Of a DNA stretch of 64,000 bases, positions 20,941-32,528 are shown in pieces. Positions within the stretch are counted from its first letter, which is position 1; each line of letters opens with the position of its first letter. A model generated the notes under the pieces. That model was not told the origin of the DNA, made no database searches, and worked only from the letters and a program-made list of their open reading frames with translations. Source of the stretch: Rhodoferax sp. Lineage in GTDB: Bacteria; Pseudomonadota; Gammaproteobacteria; Burkholderiales; Burkholderiaceae_C. Made by a program: the position numbers and the translations under genes. Location: the NCBI GenBank assembly GCA_003133245.1, contig PKWM01000031.1, positions 37,341 through 101,340 of the forward strand. The letters run 5' to 3'.

Positions 20941-20968
20941 TCCGATAACACCGCAAGGCGTTATCGGA
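20941..20968 (+). repeat. Hairpin after groEL
   Basis: TCCGATAAC (20941-20949) pairs with GTTATCGGA (20960-20968), loop of 10 bases. No T-run. It stands before the true terminator at 21089; the sequence between also has GCGCCTAGG twice. Confidence 0.55.
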
Positions 20969-21088
20969 CGAAGCGCTGCTACTGTCTGCGGCGACGCGCC
21001 TAGGTCTCGCGCGATTGCGCAGCGTTTGATGCGCGCCTAGGCCTGAAGCCTCATGCGGCGTCGAATCGCGTTGCAGCTTTCGACTCAT

Positions 21089-21128
21089 AACCCCCCCGCA
21101 CGGCGCGAGCCTTGCGGGGGGTTTTAAT
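21089..21128 (+). terminator. Rho-independent terminator of groESL
   Basis: Stem AACCCCCCCGCA (21089-21100) with TGCGGGGGGTT (21113-21123), 12-base loop, followed by TTTAATTT. It also lies at the 3' end of the convergent gene on the other strand and may serve both. Confidence 0.85.
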
Positions 21129-21627
21129 TTATGGCTGCATTGAGTTGAAACATCAAAGCGGCCTTGCCCAGAAAACTCAGTTGCACTGCCCAACCTGGCT
21201 TGAATTCATAAGCCAGTGCAGGAATCAAGCCGGGTGAAAAACCTTTGTAGTTCAGTGGTACCTTCTTTTCATAAGGATCTTTGTAGCCATAGAGCAAACC
21301 AGCGCTCCACTTGAATGACAAGTCTTTAACCCCAGCAACTGAATGATAAACGTGACCCCAGGGGTAAAGATAGACACAGGGTTGGCCAAAGGAATTGCTG
21401 AACAACGCAACGCCATCGAGTTTGGCATCCGGATGCTCACGCTCCAGGCCCACCATCACCACGTCGCTGTGTGCGCTGTCATAGACGTAGTGATAAGTAA
21501 AAGGACTCATCTGCAAGTGCACCACAGCGCTGGGGGCAGCGTCCGGGAAGGCAATGACCTGTGCCACGGCAGCGCCAGCGAAGTAGCCCACAATCACGAC
21601 CGAGATGATGCGAATTAATTTATTCAA
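21124..21627 (-). CDS. Secreted protein of unknown function, possibly outer-membrane barrel
   Basis: 167 residues with an N-terminal hydrophobic segment (IRIISVVIVGYFAGAAVAQ) that looks like a signal peptide. The rest alternates polar and aromatic residues (YLYPWGHVYHSVAG, AGLLYGYKDPYEKKVPLNYK, FSPGLIPALAYEF) and ends in a hydrophobic strand with a C-terminal AIN, suggesting a small beta-barrel. I cannot name the family. The only start that keeps the signal peptide is TTG at 21627, without a clear ribosome site. The gene is divergent from the lipoprotein hydrolase, 18 bases away. Confidence 0.6.
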   Translation of the reverse strand: MNKLIRIISVVIVGYFAGAAVAQVIAFPDAAPSAVVHLQMSPFTYHYVYDSAHSDVVMVGLEREHPDAKLDGVALFSNSFGQPCVYLYPWGHVYHSVAGVKDLSFKWSAGLLYGYKDPYEKKVPLNYKGFSPGLIPALAYEFKPGWAVQLSFLGKAALMFQLNAAIN

Positions 21628-21645
21628 AGCGTTAGGAGCCCTACT

Positions 21646-22548
21646 GTGATGCGACGAATGTGCAGTGTAACAACTGTCGTTTTGGTGTTGTTGTCATTGC
21701 TTCTGACCAGCAGTTGCGCCTGGATCGATGCCAGGCAGCGTGAGATTATCTATCGCCCGACAGTCGGCAGCCCTGCCAATTTTAAGGGACTACGCTCAAC
21801 CGATCAGCGCTATTTTGTCCGTGTGCCACAAGTAGCGTTTCAAAATGATGCTGGCCTGGTCGATCGCAGTAGCGCGGCGCAGCAGGTAGCAATGTGGTGG
21901 CTGCCCAACGCCGACAAAAATGCACCCAGCTTGCTCTATTTTCATGGCACGTTTCGCACCCTGTACGAAAATCTGCACAAGATGGAGGCACTGCGCCAGG
22001 CCGGTTTTTCGGTGCTGGCGGTGGAATACCGAGGTTGGGGCTTGAGCTCGCCCATCATCCCCTCAGAACAGACGATTCTGCAAGATGCCGATGTGGCTTG
22101 GATGGAGTTGCAACGCCTTGAGCCGCGCGCCAGCCAGCGCGTACTTTATGGCCACTCGATGGGCAGCGGCGTGGCGGTTCACCTGGCCAGCCGCCTGCAC
22201 GCCAAGACCGATTACGGCGCCCTGATTCTGGAGTCTGCCTTCACCAGTTTTGCCGACGTGGCGCATGAAGCAGGATTTTTTGCGAGCTTGCTGGCATCGT
22301 TTACCAATGAAAAATTTGCCTCTATTGACAACATTGCGCAGGTACACGCACCTCTGCTGATGCTTCATGGCAGCCTGGATACAACGATTCCCATCAAACT
22401 GGGTAAAAAATTATTTGCTGCAGCCAACTCGCCCAAAGAGTGGTGCACCATTGAAGGCGGCGCGCACAGTGACCTCGATCAAATCGATCACGCGCAGTAC
22501 CAAGCCATACTCCAGAGTTTCAAGGTCAGATACCTTCAAGCGCTTTAG
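21646..22548 (+). CDS. Alpha/beta-hydrolase lipoprotein
   Basis: 300 residues. The N-terminus is a lipoprotein signal (VLVLLSLLLTSSCAW, lipid on the cysteine). The body is an alpha/beta hydrolase: nucleophile elbow GHSMGSG, acid in LHGSLDTT, histidine in EGGAHSD, an intact triad. It resembles the YfhR/BAAT-like serine hydrolases with AVEYRGWGLSS as the oxyanion strand. GTG at 21646 has better spacing to AGGAG than the ATG next to it. Substrate unknown; probably attached to the cell envelope. Confidence 0.82.
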   Translation: MMRRMCSVTTVVLVLLSLLLTSSCAWIDARQREIIYRPTVGSPANFKGLRSTDQRYFVRVPQVAFQNDAGLVDRSSAAQQVAMWWLPNADKNAPSLLYFHGTFRTLYENLHKMEALRQAGFSVLAVEYRGWGLSSPIIPSEQTILQDADVAWMELQRLEPRASQRVLYGHSMGSGVAVHLASRLHAKTDYGALILESAFTSFADVAHEAGFFASLLASFTNEKFASIDNIAQVHAPLLMLHGSLDTTIPIKLGKKLFAAANSPKEWCTIEGGAHSDLDQIDHAQYQAILQSFKVRYLQAL

Positions 22549-22639
22549 ACCGGGCAAGACCACCAGGCTCAAGCGTGTGGCCGCTAGCTCGGGTGGCACC
22601 AGCAAGCCCTGGGCACAAGCACCACGCGGCGCGCCTGTA

Positions 22640-24307
22640 TCAGGGACAGCGCAAGCACGTCAGCAGGCCCGCAGTTGAGCCGTCAAGTCCCGTTGAATCA
22701 CCATTTGCAAGACGGATTTCCAGATCTTTGGCCAACACCTTGCCCAGTTCCACGCCCCACTGGTCAAAACTGTTGATGCCCCAGATCGCGCCACTGACAA
22801 AGACACGGTGTTCCTGCAAGGCAATCAGGGCACCCAGGCTGGTGGGTGTGAGCTCATCGAGCAGCAAAAATGTGCTCGGGCGGTTGCCGGGAAAATCCTT
22901 GTGGCCACTGGCATCTGCCCTACCCTGCATCAAAGCTTGCGCCTGCGCCAGCGCATTGGCCAGTAGCAGACGGTGGTGACCCGGCAAATTGTGCTTCGGT
23001 TTTTTCACCACCACAAACTCGACCGGCACGCGGTCGGTGCCCTGATGCAGCATTTGAAAATAGGCGTGCTGGCCGTTGGTGCCCGGTTCGCCCCACAACA
23101 CAGGTGCTGTGCCGTAGGGCAGCGCCTCGCCCGCCATGTCCACGCGCTTGCCATTGCTCTCCATCTCCAACTGTTGCAAGTAGGCTGGCAGGCGGCGCAA
23201 CGCGTTGTGATATGGGGCGATTGAGCGGCTGGTAAAACCATGAAAGTTACGGTACCAGACATCCAGCAGGGCCAAACGCACTGGCAAATTACGCTCCAGT
23301 GGCGCGCTGCGAAAGTGCTCATCCATGTCATGCGCACCGGCCAGAAAATCCCGAAAGCGCTGCCCTCCGATGGCGATAGCCAATGGCAGGCCGATCGCCG
23401 ACCAGACCGAATAACGCCCACCCACCCAGTCCCAAAAACCAAACGTGGTGTTGATGCCAAATGCATTGGCCGCCACCACGTTGGTCGTCAGCGCAACAAA
23501 ATGGCAACCTATATCGGTGCCACCCAGCGCTTCAAACCAAGCCTTGGCCGAACGCACGTTGGTCATGGTCTCGACGGTGGTGAAAGTTTTGCTGGCGATC
23601 AAAAACAGCGTGTTCTGGGGCTGGATGCGCTTGAGCAGTGCCGAGAGCTCGTGGCCGTCCACGTTGGAAATGAAGTGAAAGCGTTTGCCCGGCAGCACAA
23701 ATTCATCAAGCGCCAACACCGCCATTTGCGGACCCAGATCAGAACCCCCAATGCCAATGTTGACGATGTCGGTGATGCCCTCGTCAGCGCGCACCATTTC
23801 GGCAAATGCCAGCATTGCGTCGAGCGTGGCATGCACCTGGGCCAACTCGGGCTCTAGCGTCACTGCGATTGCCGCGTCGCTTCGCTCCTCGCAATGACGA
23901 AGAGGGAAGCTGCGTTCCTCGCAATGACGGCCCGCGCGGCAGTCCATGGTTTCAGGGTGCATGGATTGCTTCACTTCGTTCGCAATGACGGGGCTCGGTG
24001 TTCTTAGCAACCAGTGCAGCACGGCGCGCTGCTCCGTGCGGTTGATCTTTTCTCCGGCAAACATGGCGTCGCGGTGCTGCGCCACGCGGCATTGGTCGGC
24101 GAGATCAAACAACAGTTGCTCGGTGGCGCAGTCGATCAGGTTCTTTGACAGGTCGGCAAAGACATGGGGTGCGCTTTGACTGAAGGCTTCAAAACGATGC
24201 GTGTCGAGCGTAAAGGCGCAGCGCATATCAAAGACACGACCGCTGGCATTCAACATGGCATTCAACGCCTCCCACGCGGGGGTCCGGTCACAGCGGATGG
24301 GGTTCAT
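22640..24307 (-). CDS. pgi: Glucose-6-phosphate isomerase with an in-frame repeat insertion
   Basis: Interconverts glucose-6-phosphate and fructose-6-phosphate. The 555-residue product has VNIGIGGSDLGP, the catalytic-site VDGHELSALLKR, the signature GEPGTNGQHAYFQMLHQGT and DQWGVELGKVLAKD. Unusual: residues about 105-149 (VIANEVKQS ... RHCEERSDAAI) are not Pgi sequence; they are the translation of a repeat at 23861-23995, sitting between VLHWLLRTP and ELAQVHATLDAML where other Pgi proteins have a short loop. The frame is kept, so the enzyme may tolerate it. The start is the ATG at 24307; no clear ribosome site. Converges with the hydrolase gene upstream. Confidence 0.93.
   Translation of the reverse strand: MNPIRCDRTPAWEALNAMLNASGRVFDMRCAFTLDTHRFEAFSQSAPHVFADLSKNLIDCATEQLLFDLADQCRVAQHRDAMFAGEKINRTEQRAVLHWLLRTPSPVIANEVKQSMHPETMDCRAGRHCEERSFPLRHCEERSDAAIAVTLEPELAQVHATLDAMLAFAEMVRADEGITDIVNIGIGGSDLGPQMAVLALDEFVLPGKRFHFISNVDGHELSALLKRIQPQNTLFLIASKTFTTVETMTNVRSAKAWFEALGGTDIGCHFVALTTNVVAANAFGINTTFGFWDWVGGRYSVWSAIGLPLAIAIGGQRFRDFLAGAHDMDEHFRSAPLERNLPVRLALLDVWYRNFHGFTSRSIAPYHNALRRLPAYLQQLEMESNGKRVDMAGEALPYGTAPVLWGEPGTNGQHAYFQMLHQGTDRVPVEFVVVKKPKHNLPGHHRLLLANALAQAQALMQGRADASGHKDFPGNRPSTFLLLDELTPTSLGALIALQEHRVFVSGAIWGINSFDQWGVELGKVLAKDLEIRLANGDSTGLDGSTAGLLTCLRCP
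23861..23995. repeat. Dispersed-repeat insertion inside pgi
   Basis: Contains CGCAATGACG three times in the same orientation (23890-23899, 23920-23929, 23981-23990), each preceded by TTCG or TTCCTC. In the pgi frame it encodes RHCEERSDAAI and VIANEVKQS, peptides I recognise as chance translations of a repeat common in many bacteria. About 135 bases, a multiple of three. Confidence 0.85.
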
Positions 24308-24317
24308 GTTGTAATTA

Positions 24318-27200
<2,883 letters not shown>

Positions 27201-27365
27201 GACGCTGGCGAGGTAGCTGCCGTCGGTGGGGGTGTTCAAGGTGAAATGGACTCGGGAAAACCTGTAATCATAGTTAAAGATGGCGGCTATAGCACTTCTT
27301 TCCAATGCAGCTGGACCAGATCGGGGACAATTGGCCGTTTTATAAAAGTCACCATCGGTGACTTG

Positions 27366-28610
27366 ATGCCTTTGGAGAGCCCTGTTTTGTCTAAAGTTGA
27401 TGCCCTCGATGCGAGGGAAAACACTGTTGTTGCCAGCAAGATGACGCCTTTGGAGTTGCGCGCCAGCTTTTCCCTGGCCTCGATCTTTGCCCTGCGCATG
27501 CTGGGGCTGTTCCTGATTTTGCCGGTGTTCGTGATTGAAGCAGCCAAATACCCTGGCGGCAACGACCCTGCCCTGGTGGGTCTGACGATGGGCCTTTATG
27601 GCTTGACGCAGGCCATGCTTCAATTCCTCTACGGCATGGCGTCGGACCGGCTTGGCCGCAAACGCGTCATTGTTTTTGGCCTGTTGCTGTTCGCGCTCGG
27701 CAGTTTTGTGGCGGCCTGGGCACCCAGCCTGACCTGGCTGGCGATCGGCCGCGCCGTGCAGGGCGCCGGTGCCGTCTCGGCGGCGGTGACGGCCTTGCTG
27801 GCGGATCAAACGCGCGACCAAGTCCGCACCAAGTCGATGGCACTGGTGGGTGCCAGCATAGGGCTGATGTTCGCGCTCTCGCTGGTGGCCGCGCCGGTGC
27901 TGGTGAGCTTTGTCGGTCTGGCCGGGCTATTTGCCTTGACCGGTGGTTTGGCCTTGCTGGGCGTGGCGGTGGTGGTTTGGTGGGTGCCAGCCGAACCACT
28001 CAAACATAAAAACCTGCCGCGTGGCGGCTTGATGGAAGTGTTGCGGCTGCCCGCCCTGTTGCGCCTCAATTTCGGTGTGTTTGTATTGCACGCCGTGCAG
28101 CTCGCCATGTGGATGGCGGTGCCCGCCATGCTGGTGCAGGCCGGCCTGGCACGCGAGCATCATTGGTGGGTTTATTTGCCGGCCGTGCTGGGCTCATTTG
28201 TGGTGATGGGCGGCACGCTGTTTCAAATGGAAAAGCGCGGTTACCTGCGGGCAGTCTTCCTGACGGCGATTGCTTTAGCGGCGCTGGTGCAAGCGGGCTT
28301 GATGCTGCTCGCTGCCGGGACGCCCAGCGTAGGCGCGCTAATTGTTTTGCTGTTTGTATTCTTCTATGGCTTCAATGTGCTGGAGGCAAGCCAGCCGAGC
28401 CTGGTTTCGCGCTTGGCACCGGTACATGCCCGTGGTGCCGCCATGGGGGTCTATAACACCTTGCAATCACTCGGATTTTTTGCCGGTGGTGCGCTTGGCG
28501 GCTGGCTCGTCAAGCACGTGGGTGCGCCCGGTTTGTTTGCCGTCTGCGCTGGCTTGATGCTGCTGTGGCTGCTGGTGGCCTGGCCGATGCGCGTGCCAAA
28601 GGCAGCATAA
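27366..28610 (+). CDS. MFS transporter (YceL-like)
   Basis: About 12 membrane segments over 414 residues; helix 1 [20 protein letters not shown] and the loop [16 protein letters not shown] are typical of the proteobacterial MFS gene that sits between uvrA and ssb. Start unclear: ATG at 27366 or ATG at 27441 ([10 protein letters not shown], which matches the usual family start); the two sites share CCTTTGGAG, suggesting a small duplication. Substrate unknown. Divergent from uvrA and 31 bases before ssb. Confidence 0.85.
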   Translation: MPLESPVLSKVDALDARENTVVASKMTPLELRASFSLASIFALRMLGLFLILPVFVIEAAKYPGGNDPALVGLTMGLYGLTQAMLQFLYGMASDRLGRKRVIVFGLLLFALGSFVAAWAPSLTWLAIGRAVQGAGAVSAAVTALLADQTRDQVRTKSMALVGASIGLMFALSLVAAPVLVSFVGLAGLFALTGGLALLGVAVVVWWVPAEPLKHKNLPRGGLMEVLRLPALLRLNFGVFVLHAVQLAMWMAVPAMLVQAGLAREHHWWVYLPAVLGSFVVMGGTLFQMEKRGYLRAVFLTAIALAALVQAGLMLLAAGTPSVGALIVLLFVFFYGFNVLEASQPSLVSRLAPVHARGAAMGVYNTLQSLGFFAGGALGGWLVKHVGAPGLFAVCAGLMLLWLLVAWPMRVPKAA

Positions 28611-28641
28611 TCAACATTTCAAGACAAACTAAGGAGACAGC

Positions 28642-29133
28642 ATGGCATCCGTCAACAAAGTCATTCTCGTCGGCAACCTGGGGCGCGACCCTGAAGTGCG
28701 TTACCTGCCCAGCGGCGACCCGGTGGCCAACATCACCATTGCAACCAGCAGCAAATACAAGAACAAAACCGGCGAAATGGTCGAGGAGACCGAGTGGCAC
28801 CGCGTCACCTTCTTTGGCAAGCTTGCCGAGATCGTCGGCCAGTACCTCAAAAAAGGCCGTTCCGTTTACGTCGAGGGCCGCATCAAGACGCGCAAATACA
28901 CTGACAAGGATGGCGTTGAAAAGTACGCTACTGACATCATCGCCAACGAAATGCAAATGCTCGGTAACCGCGAAGGCATGGGCGGCCCATTTGGTGACGA
29001 TGATGGCCCCAGTGGCGGCTACTCGCGCCCGGCACCGGCATCGCGTCCGGCCGCCGCAGTGCCACAGTCGGCCTCGACCTCCGCCAAGCCGTCGAGCGGT
29101 TTTGACGACATGGACGACGATATTCCGTTCTGA
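28642..29133 (+). CDS. ssb: Single-stranded DNA-binding protein
   Basis: 163 residues: OB fold ([20 protein letters not shown] ... [29 protein letters not shown]), a disordered Gly/Pro/Ala/Ser linker, and the acidic tail DMDDDIPF that recruits repair and replication proteins. AAGGAG lies 6 bases before the ATG. The pair uvrA and ssb placed side by side is a common arrangement for these repair genes. Confidence 0.97.
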   Translation: MASVNKVILVGNLGRDPEVRYLPSGDPVANITIATSSKYKNKTGEMVEETEWHRVTFFGKLAEIVGQYLKKGRSVYVEGRIKTRKYTDKDGVEKYATDIIANEMQMLGNREGMGGPFGDDDGPSGGYSRPAPASRPAAAVPQSASTSAKPSSGFDDMDDDIPF

Positions 29134-29507
29134 TTTCATGGATGCCAATGTCCGTGGCAACGCGTCAGACGTCCGTGGCGTGACGCTTACGCGCTCGCGG
29201 ACGTGGCATTGCCGGTTTTCCAGCTAAACAGTGATAATTCAGCGAGCGCTGGACCAACGCCCCGCTACGGCCATTTGTCACATCGGGGAGGTGGTCGGTA
29301 TTGGAGATTTCTTCATGGCCGTTCCGCTTATCAAAGTTATGGCGGTGAAGGACTGGTTCGCAGTAATGTGACCGGCTCCAACACAGTGCAAGCGGTCGGT
29401 CATGGTGGTAACCCAACGAGTAAGTCTCGACCAACTACAGCCATTAACGCAGCCGTTTTGCAACGAACTCTCGTTCGATTTGTCTTCTCTCTGACGGAGC
29501 GCATAAT
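29134..29507. other. Gap between ssb and the c-di-GMP riboswitch, no gene seen
   Basis: GTCCGTGGC occurs twice (29149 and 29171) and GCGGACGTGGCATTGCC at about 29198 can pair partly with the first copy, so a structured 3' end for ssb is possible. Open frames have no ribosome site and no family look. The promoter for the riboswitch transcript must lie here, but I cannot point to it with confidence. Confidence 0.4.
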
Positions 29508-29600
29508 GCGAGCAAGGGCAAAACCATCGAGAGATGGTCACGCAAAGCTACCGGCCCAAATGTTCAACAAGAGCCTATGGCGGCAGGGTTGCCGGTCTTG
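29508..29600 (+). promoter_or_regulatory. Cyclic-di-GMP-I (GEMM-I) riboswitch
   Basis: Conserved parts in order: AAGGGCAAAACCATC, GNRA loop GAGA, ATGGTCACGCAAAGC, CTACCGGCCCAAAT, and the closing GGCGGCAGGGTTGCCGG. This is the GEMM-I pattern, with the two c-di-GMP-contacting segments and the tetraloop/receptor. Just after it, GCAACC (29604-29609) can pair with GGTTGC (29587-29592) inside the aptamer, a possible switching stem. It precedes a diguanylate cyclase gene. Confidence 0.9.
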
Positions 29601-29702
29601 AATGCAACCGGTCGAAGGCCGTCATTACATGCAATAGAAAAGCCGCATAGCAGCGCAGCGCAGCGTGGCTGCCAAAAATTTGGTAACAAGTGGAAAATAA
29701 TC

Positions 29703-30692
29703 ATGTTGCGCGGCGGAAATCATGGGGCATCGGGGGCCAGTGCCTGGGGTGACGATCAAGAATGTTTCAAACAGCTATTCGAGTTGTCACCGGACCCGAC
29801 CTGGATCATCGACAGCAAACGGTTTGTCGAATGCAATGAGGCGGCCGTCAGAACGCTGGGCTACCCCAGCCGCGCCGAACTTCTGAACGTCCACCCCTCA
29901 AAACTCTCTCCGCCCACGCAACCCGACGGGGAAGACTCCTATGTCAAGGCCGAGCGCATGATGGCTATTGCCAAGGACAAGGGTCTGCATCGATTCGAGT
30001 GGATGCATACCAAGGCGAACGGCACCGATTTTGTCGCCGAGGTCACCCTCTCGGCAATTCAACTCTCTGATCGACAGGTGATCTACTGTGTCTGGCGCGA
30101 CATCACCGAGCGCAAGCAGATGGAACAACAAGTGCGCGAACTGGCCTTCTACGACCCGCTGACCCAGCTGCCCAACCGGCGGTTGCTGGGTGACCGGCTG
30201 AGTCAGGCACTGGCGGATAGCAAGCGGAGCGACTGTTATGGCGCCTTGATGTTCCTGGATCTGGACAACTTCAAGGCGCTCAATGACAAACATGGACACA
30301 CGGTGGGCGACTTGCTTCTGGTGCAGGCAGCCATGCGCATGAAGAGTTGCGTTCGCGAGGTCGATACCGTGGCGCGCTTTGGCGGCGATGAATTTGTGGT
30401 GATGCTGGGTCAGCTCGACGCAGATAAACCGGCAGCGACGGCCCAAGCCGCCAGCCTCGCCGACAAGATTCGTGCCGCGCTGGCTGAACCGTACCTGCTG
30501 GCGGTCGCGCCCAGCGTGTCGGAAGATACCCTGGTTAAGCACCGTTGCACCGCGAGCATTGGCGTGGTCGTGTTCATCGAACGCGAAGGAAGTCAGGACG
30601 ACTTTATACGGTTGGCTGATACTGCGATGTACCAAGCCAAGAATGTCGGCAGCAATTTGATTCGGTTTGCTGAGGATAAAAGCCAACCTTGA
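29703..30692 (+). CDS. Diguanylate cyclase, PAS-GGDEF
   Basis: Makes cyclic di-GMP from two GTP. The 329-residue product has a PAS sensor domain (about 20-135, ELSPDPTWIIDSKRFVECNE ... VIYCVWRDITERK) and a GGDEF domain (about 148-320, FYDPLTQLPNRRLLGDRL, active site RFGGDEF at 226-231). The inhibitory I-site REVD (218-221) lies exactly five residues before GGDEF, so feedback inhibition by product is likely. No membrane segment; cytoplasmic. The ATG at 29703 fits the domain layout. The c-di-GMP riboswitch upstream adds a second feedback on expression. Confidence 0.93.
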   Translation: MLRGGNHGASGASAWGDDQECFKQLFELSPDPTWIIDSKRFVECNEAAVRTLGYPSRAELLNVHPSKLSPPTQPDGEDSYVKAERMMAIAKDKGLHRFEWMHTKANGTDFVAEVTLSAIQLSDRQVIYCVWRDITERKQMEQQVRELAFYDPLTQLPNRRLLGDRLSQALADSKRSDCYGALMFLDLDNFKALNDKHGHTVGDLLLVQAAMRMKSCVREVDTVARFGGDEFVVMLGQLDADKPAATAQAASLADKIRAALAEPYLLAVAPSVSEDTLVKHRCTASIGVVVFIEREGSQDDFIRLADTAMYQAKNVGSNLIRFAEDKSQP

Positions 30693-31043
30693 GTGACTGC
30701 AACCGGCAATGCTGAGTGTCAGCAACGTGTCTGTAAAAGCCATTCGTGTTCACTATCCGAGCGGTTGGTCCAGGGTGGATTCCAGACGGGTATTCGGTCA
30801 CGCATCCAAGAAAATAACGAGCGTGGTGGGTGGCTGTGCCGGGGCGTTGGAGCCAATTCGCGGCGATGACAATGGTGGCGAACCCATTCAGTGTTGGCAC
30901 CCCAGCGTAGGAAGGCAGGCTGCGGCTCCGCCCGCGAACGCGCAAGCGTCACGGCATGAACGTCCACCGCGCCACCATGGGTTTGAACGCAAATTACAAT
31001 ACCATGGCACGCCGCTAAAGGCGGACTGTGATCAGGAGAGTCT
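30693..31043. other. Gap after the GGDEF gene, no gene seen
   Basis: No open frame here has a ribosome site or a recognisable product. Small GC-rich palindromic patches occur (for example GCCGCTAAAGGCGG at about 31013-31026). The AGGAG at about 31034 belongs to the next gene. Confidence 0.4.
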
Positions 31044-31553
31044 GTGCTGCGCCATTGTTTGTCACCCTGGCACCTGCTGTCGTTATTGGCACTGTTGTTA
31101 CCGGCTTGCAGCAGCTACACGCCGCCCGATGCGCTGGCCGGAATGAGTCGCTCTGAATTGGTGGCGCGGATGGGGCCGCCCGACATGGAGCGCCGAGTGG
31201 ACGCAGGCAGCCGACTGGAATTCCCACGCGGACCGTATGGCAAGCAAACCTGGTTCGTTTACTTCGACGCCGCTGGCCGGGCCGTCCGCGCCGAGCAGGT
31301 TTTAACCGAACAGAACTTCAACCGGATCGAAGTCGGCATGACGCAGGACGTTGTGCGTCAATTGCTGGGCCGACCCAACGAGGTTCAAGTGCTCGGACGT
31401 GAACGCGGCGCGGTTTGGAGCTACCGCTACGACAACTATTTATGCAACTGGTTCCAGGTGGAGTTCTCGCTACAACAGCAAGTGCGCTCCACCGGCTACG
31501 GCCAGCCGCCCGAATGCGATGGGCGTGATCGGCGTTTTTTCTTGTTGCACTAA
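31044..31553 (+). CDS. SmpA/OmlA (BamE-like) domain lipoprotein
   Basis: 169 residues. Lipoprotein signal LLSLLALLLPACSS. Two related halves follow, DALAGMSRSELVARMGPPD and EVGMTQDVVRQLLGRPNEV, each with the helix-turn plus GxP pattern of SmpA/OmlA domains, and the second is followed by the strand AVWSYRYDNYLCNWFQVEFS. It is probably a periplasmic-face envelope lipoprotein. Start is GTG with AGGAG 5 bases upstream. It is not the usual BamE (which is shorter with one domain); exact role unknown. Confidence 0.78.
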   Translation: MLRHCLSPWHLLSLLALLLPACSSYTPPDALAGMSRSELVARMGPPDMERRVDAGSRLEFPRGPYGKQTWFVYFDAAGRAVRAEQVLTEQNFNRIEVGMTQDVVRQLLGRPNEVQVLGRERGAVWSYRYDNYLCNWFQVEFSLQQQVRSTGYGQPPECDGRDRRFFLLH

Positions 31554-31603
31554 GCCCCTACTTCATCGAGGCGAACTTCCGCCAGACACGGGGTCAACGC
31601 TTG

Positions 31604-31759
31604 CTACGAGCCTCTGGAAGGCGCGTTTTTCAACTTGCCACGCACCGGCACCACCGTGGTGACCGTGGGACGCACTGCATCAGGCGAGACCGGTTTCGGT
31701 GGAGAGGTGTCTTTTTTCGGTTTTTTTACCATCTTGTTGCTTTGCTGACCTTTTGCCAT
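31604..31759 (-). CDS. Small lysine-rich protein, conserved-looking
   Basis: 51 residues starting MAKGQQSNKMVKKPKKDT and rich in Lys, Pro and Val. A good ribosome site (AGGAG, 6 bases before the ATG at 31759) supports translation. The MAKGQ-SNK-KKPKK start looks like small basic proteins I recall from other proteobacteria, function unknown. Probably disordered and nucleic-acid binding by charge only; that is inference. An upstream in-frame start at 31819 lacks a ribosome site. Confidence 0.6.
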   Translation of the reverse strand: MAKGQQSNKMVKKPKKDTSPPKPVSPDAVRPTVTTVVPVRGKLKNAPSRGS

Positions 31760-31843
31760 TTTTTGCTCCTGGTTAGTGTCCGACTCTTCAACTTGAGGCT
31801 GGCAGTTGTTCTTATCCACCTGCGTGTGCCTGCTTGGTGTCGG

Positions 31844-31888
31844 TGGTAGGCCGTGTAAGACTTGAACTTACGACCAAAGGATTATGAG
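31844..31888 (-). pseudogene. Duplicated 3' half of the tRNA (CAT) gene
   Basis: 45 bases from the anticodon loop to the CCA end, 43 of 45 identical to the 3' half of the tRNA at 33141-33217 and in the same orientation. The two differences (31858 and 31868) fall on opposite sides of the T stem and change a G-C pair to A-T, so pairing is kept. The 5' half is absent. Nothing else is recognisable in 31760-32139 around it. It looks like an attachment-site remnant. Confidence 0.8.
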
Positions 31889-32139
31889 AAAAGACGTTTT
31901 TGCAAAACCTAGCGTTTATGCGGGTTTGCAGCGGGTCAAAACTCGGTGTGCAGCAAACTGTGTAAGCAGCGAAGTTGCCCTACCTTTTTAAGCCCTTCAC
32001 ACCATCCTCAAAATCATCCCATCCCACACCAATAAATTCTAGTACTCTCGCTTGTTATTGTAGGTCCAACTGCGTTCACGAAATTGCCCATTTAACTGCA
32101 CGCCAACGCAACCGTTCCGTCCGCGTCGTCCTCTCTCCA

Positions 32140-32361
32140 TCATCCCAATCGCTCATGGTACAGCTTGATTGTTGTACCGACATTTGACCGATGCAACTGC
32201 GCCAGCTTTTCACGCGACTGGCGCATCTCCAATTGTTCAGCGTTCGTGTCGGCTTGAACCTTCAACTGTTTCGCCCTGTCTTTTGCAGACTTCGCATTTG
32301 CCTTCATCCGTTTGACACGCTGTTCGGCAGCGTTGCCTTGTTTGATCTCTTCCAGTGTCAT
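32140..32361 (-). CDS. Small charged helical protein
   Basis: 73 residues, MTLEEIKQGNAAEQRVKRMKANAKSAKD and onward, almost entirely charged and alanine-rich, predicted to form one long helix or coiled coil. GGGAG lies 7 bases before the ATG, supporting translation. I do not know its function. It lies between the tRNA fragment and the complete tRNA, so it may belong to a former inserted segment. Confidence 0.6.
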   Translation of the reverse strand: MTLEEIKQGNAAEQRVKRMKANAKSAKDRAKQLKVQADTNAEQLEMRQSREKLAQLHRSNVGTTIKLYHERLG

Positions 32362-32528
32362 ATAAGCTCCCGTATATACATGCTGTATTTACCGGGGGCT
32401 CCAAACTTGCTTTTTACAGAGTACGATGTCGCTATGAAAACTAGGCCACCACCCATCTTCCGGTCCTATTGATTAAGTAGCGCTTGAATCAACGATGTTC
32501 ATTGTTTTCTATTGAGGAGTTATAAGCC

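Noticed and set aside
29203..29601. 132-residue open frame before the diguanylate cyclase
   Set aside because: It runs through the c-di-GMP aptamer, which explains that part better, and lacks a ribosome site.
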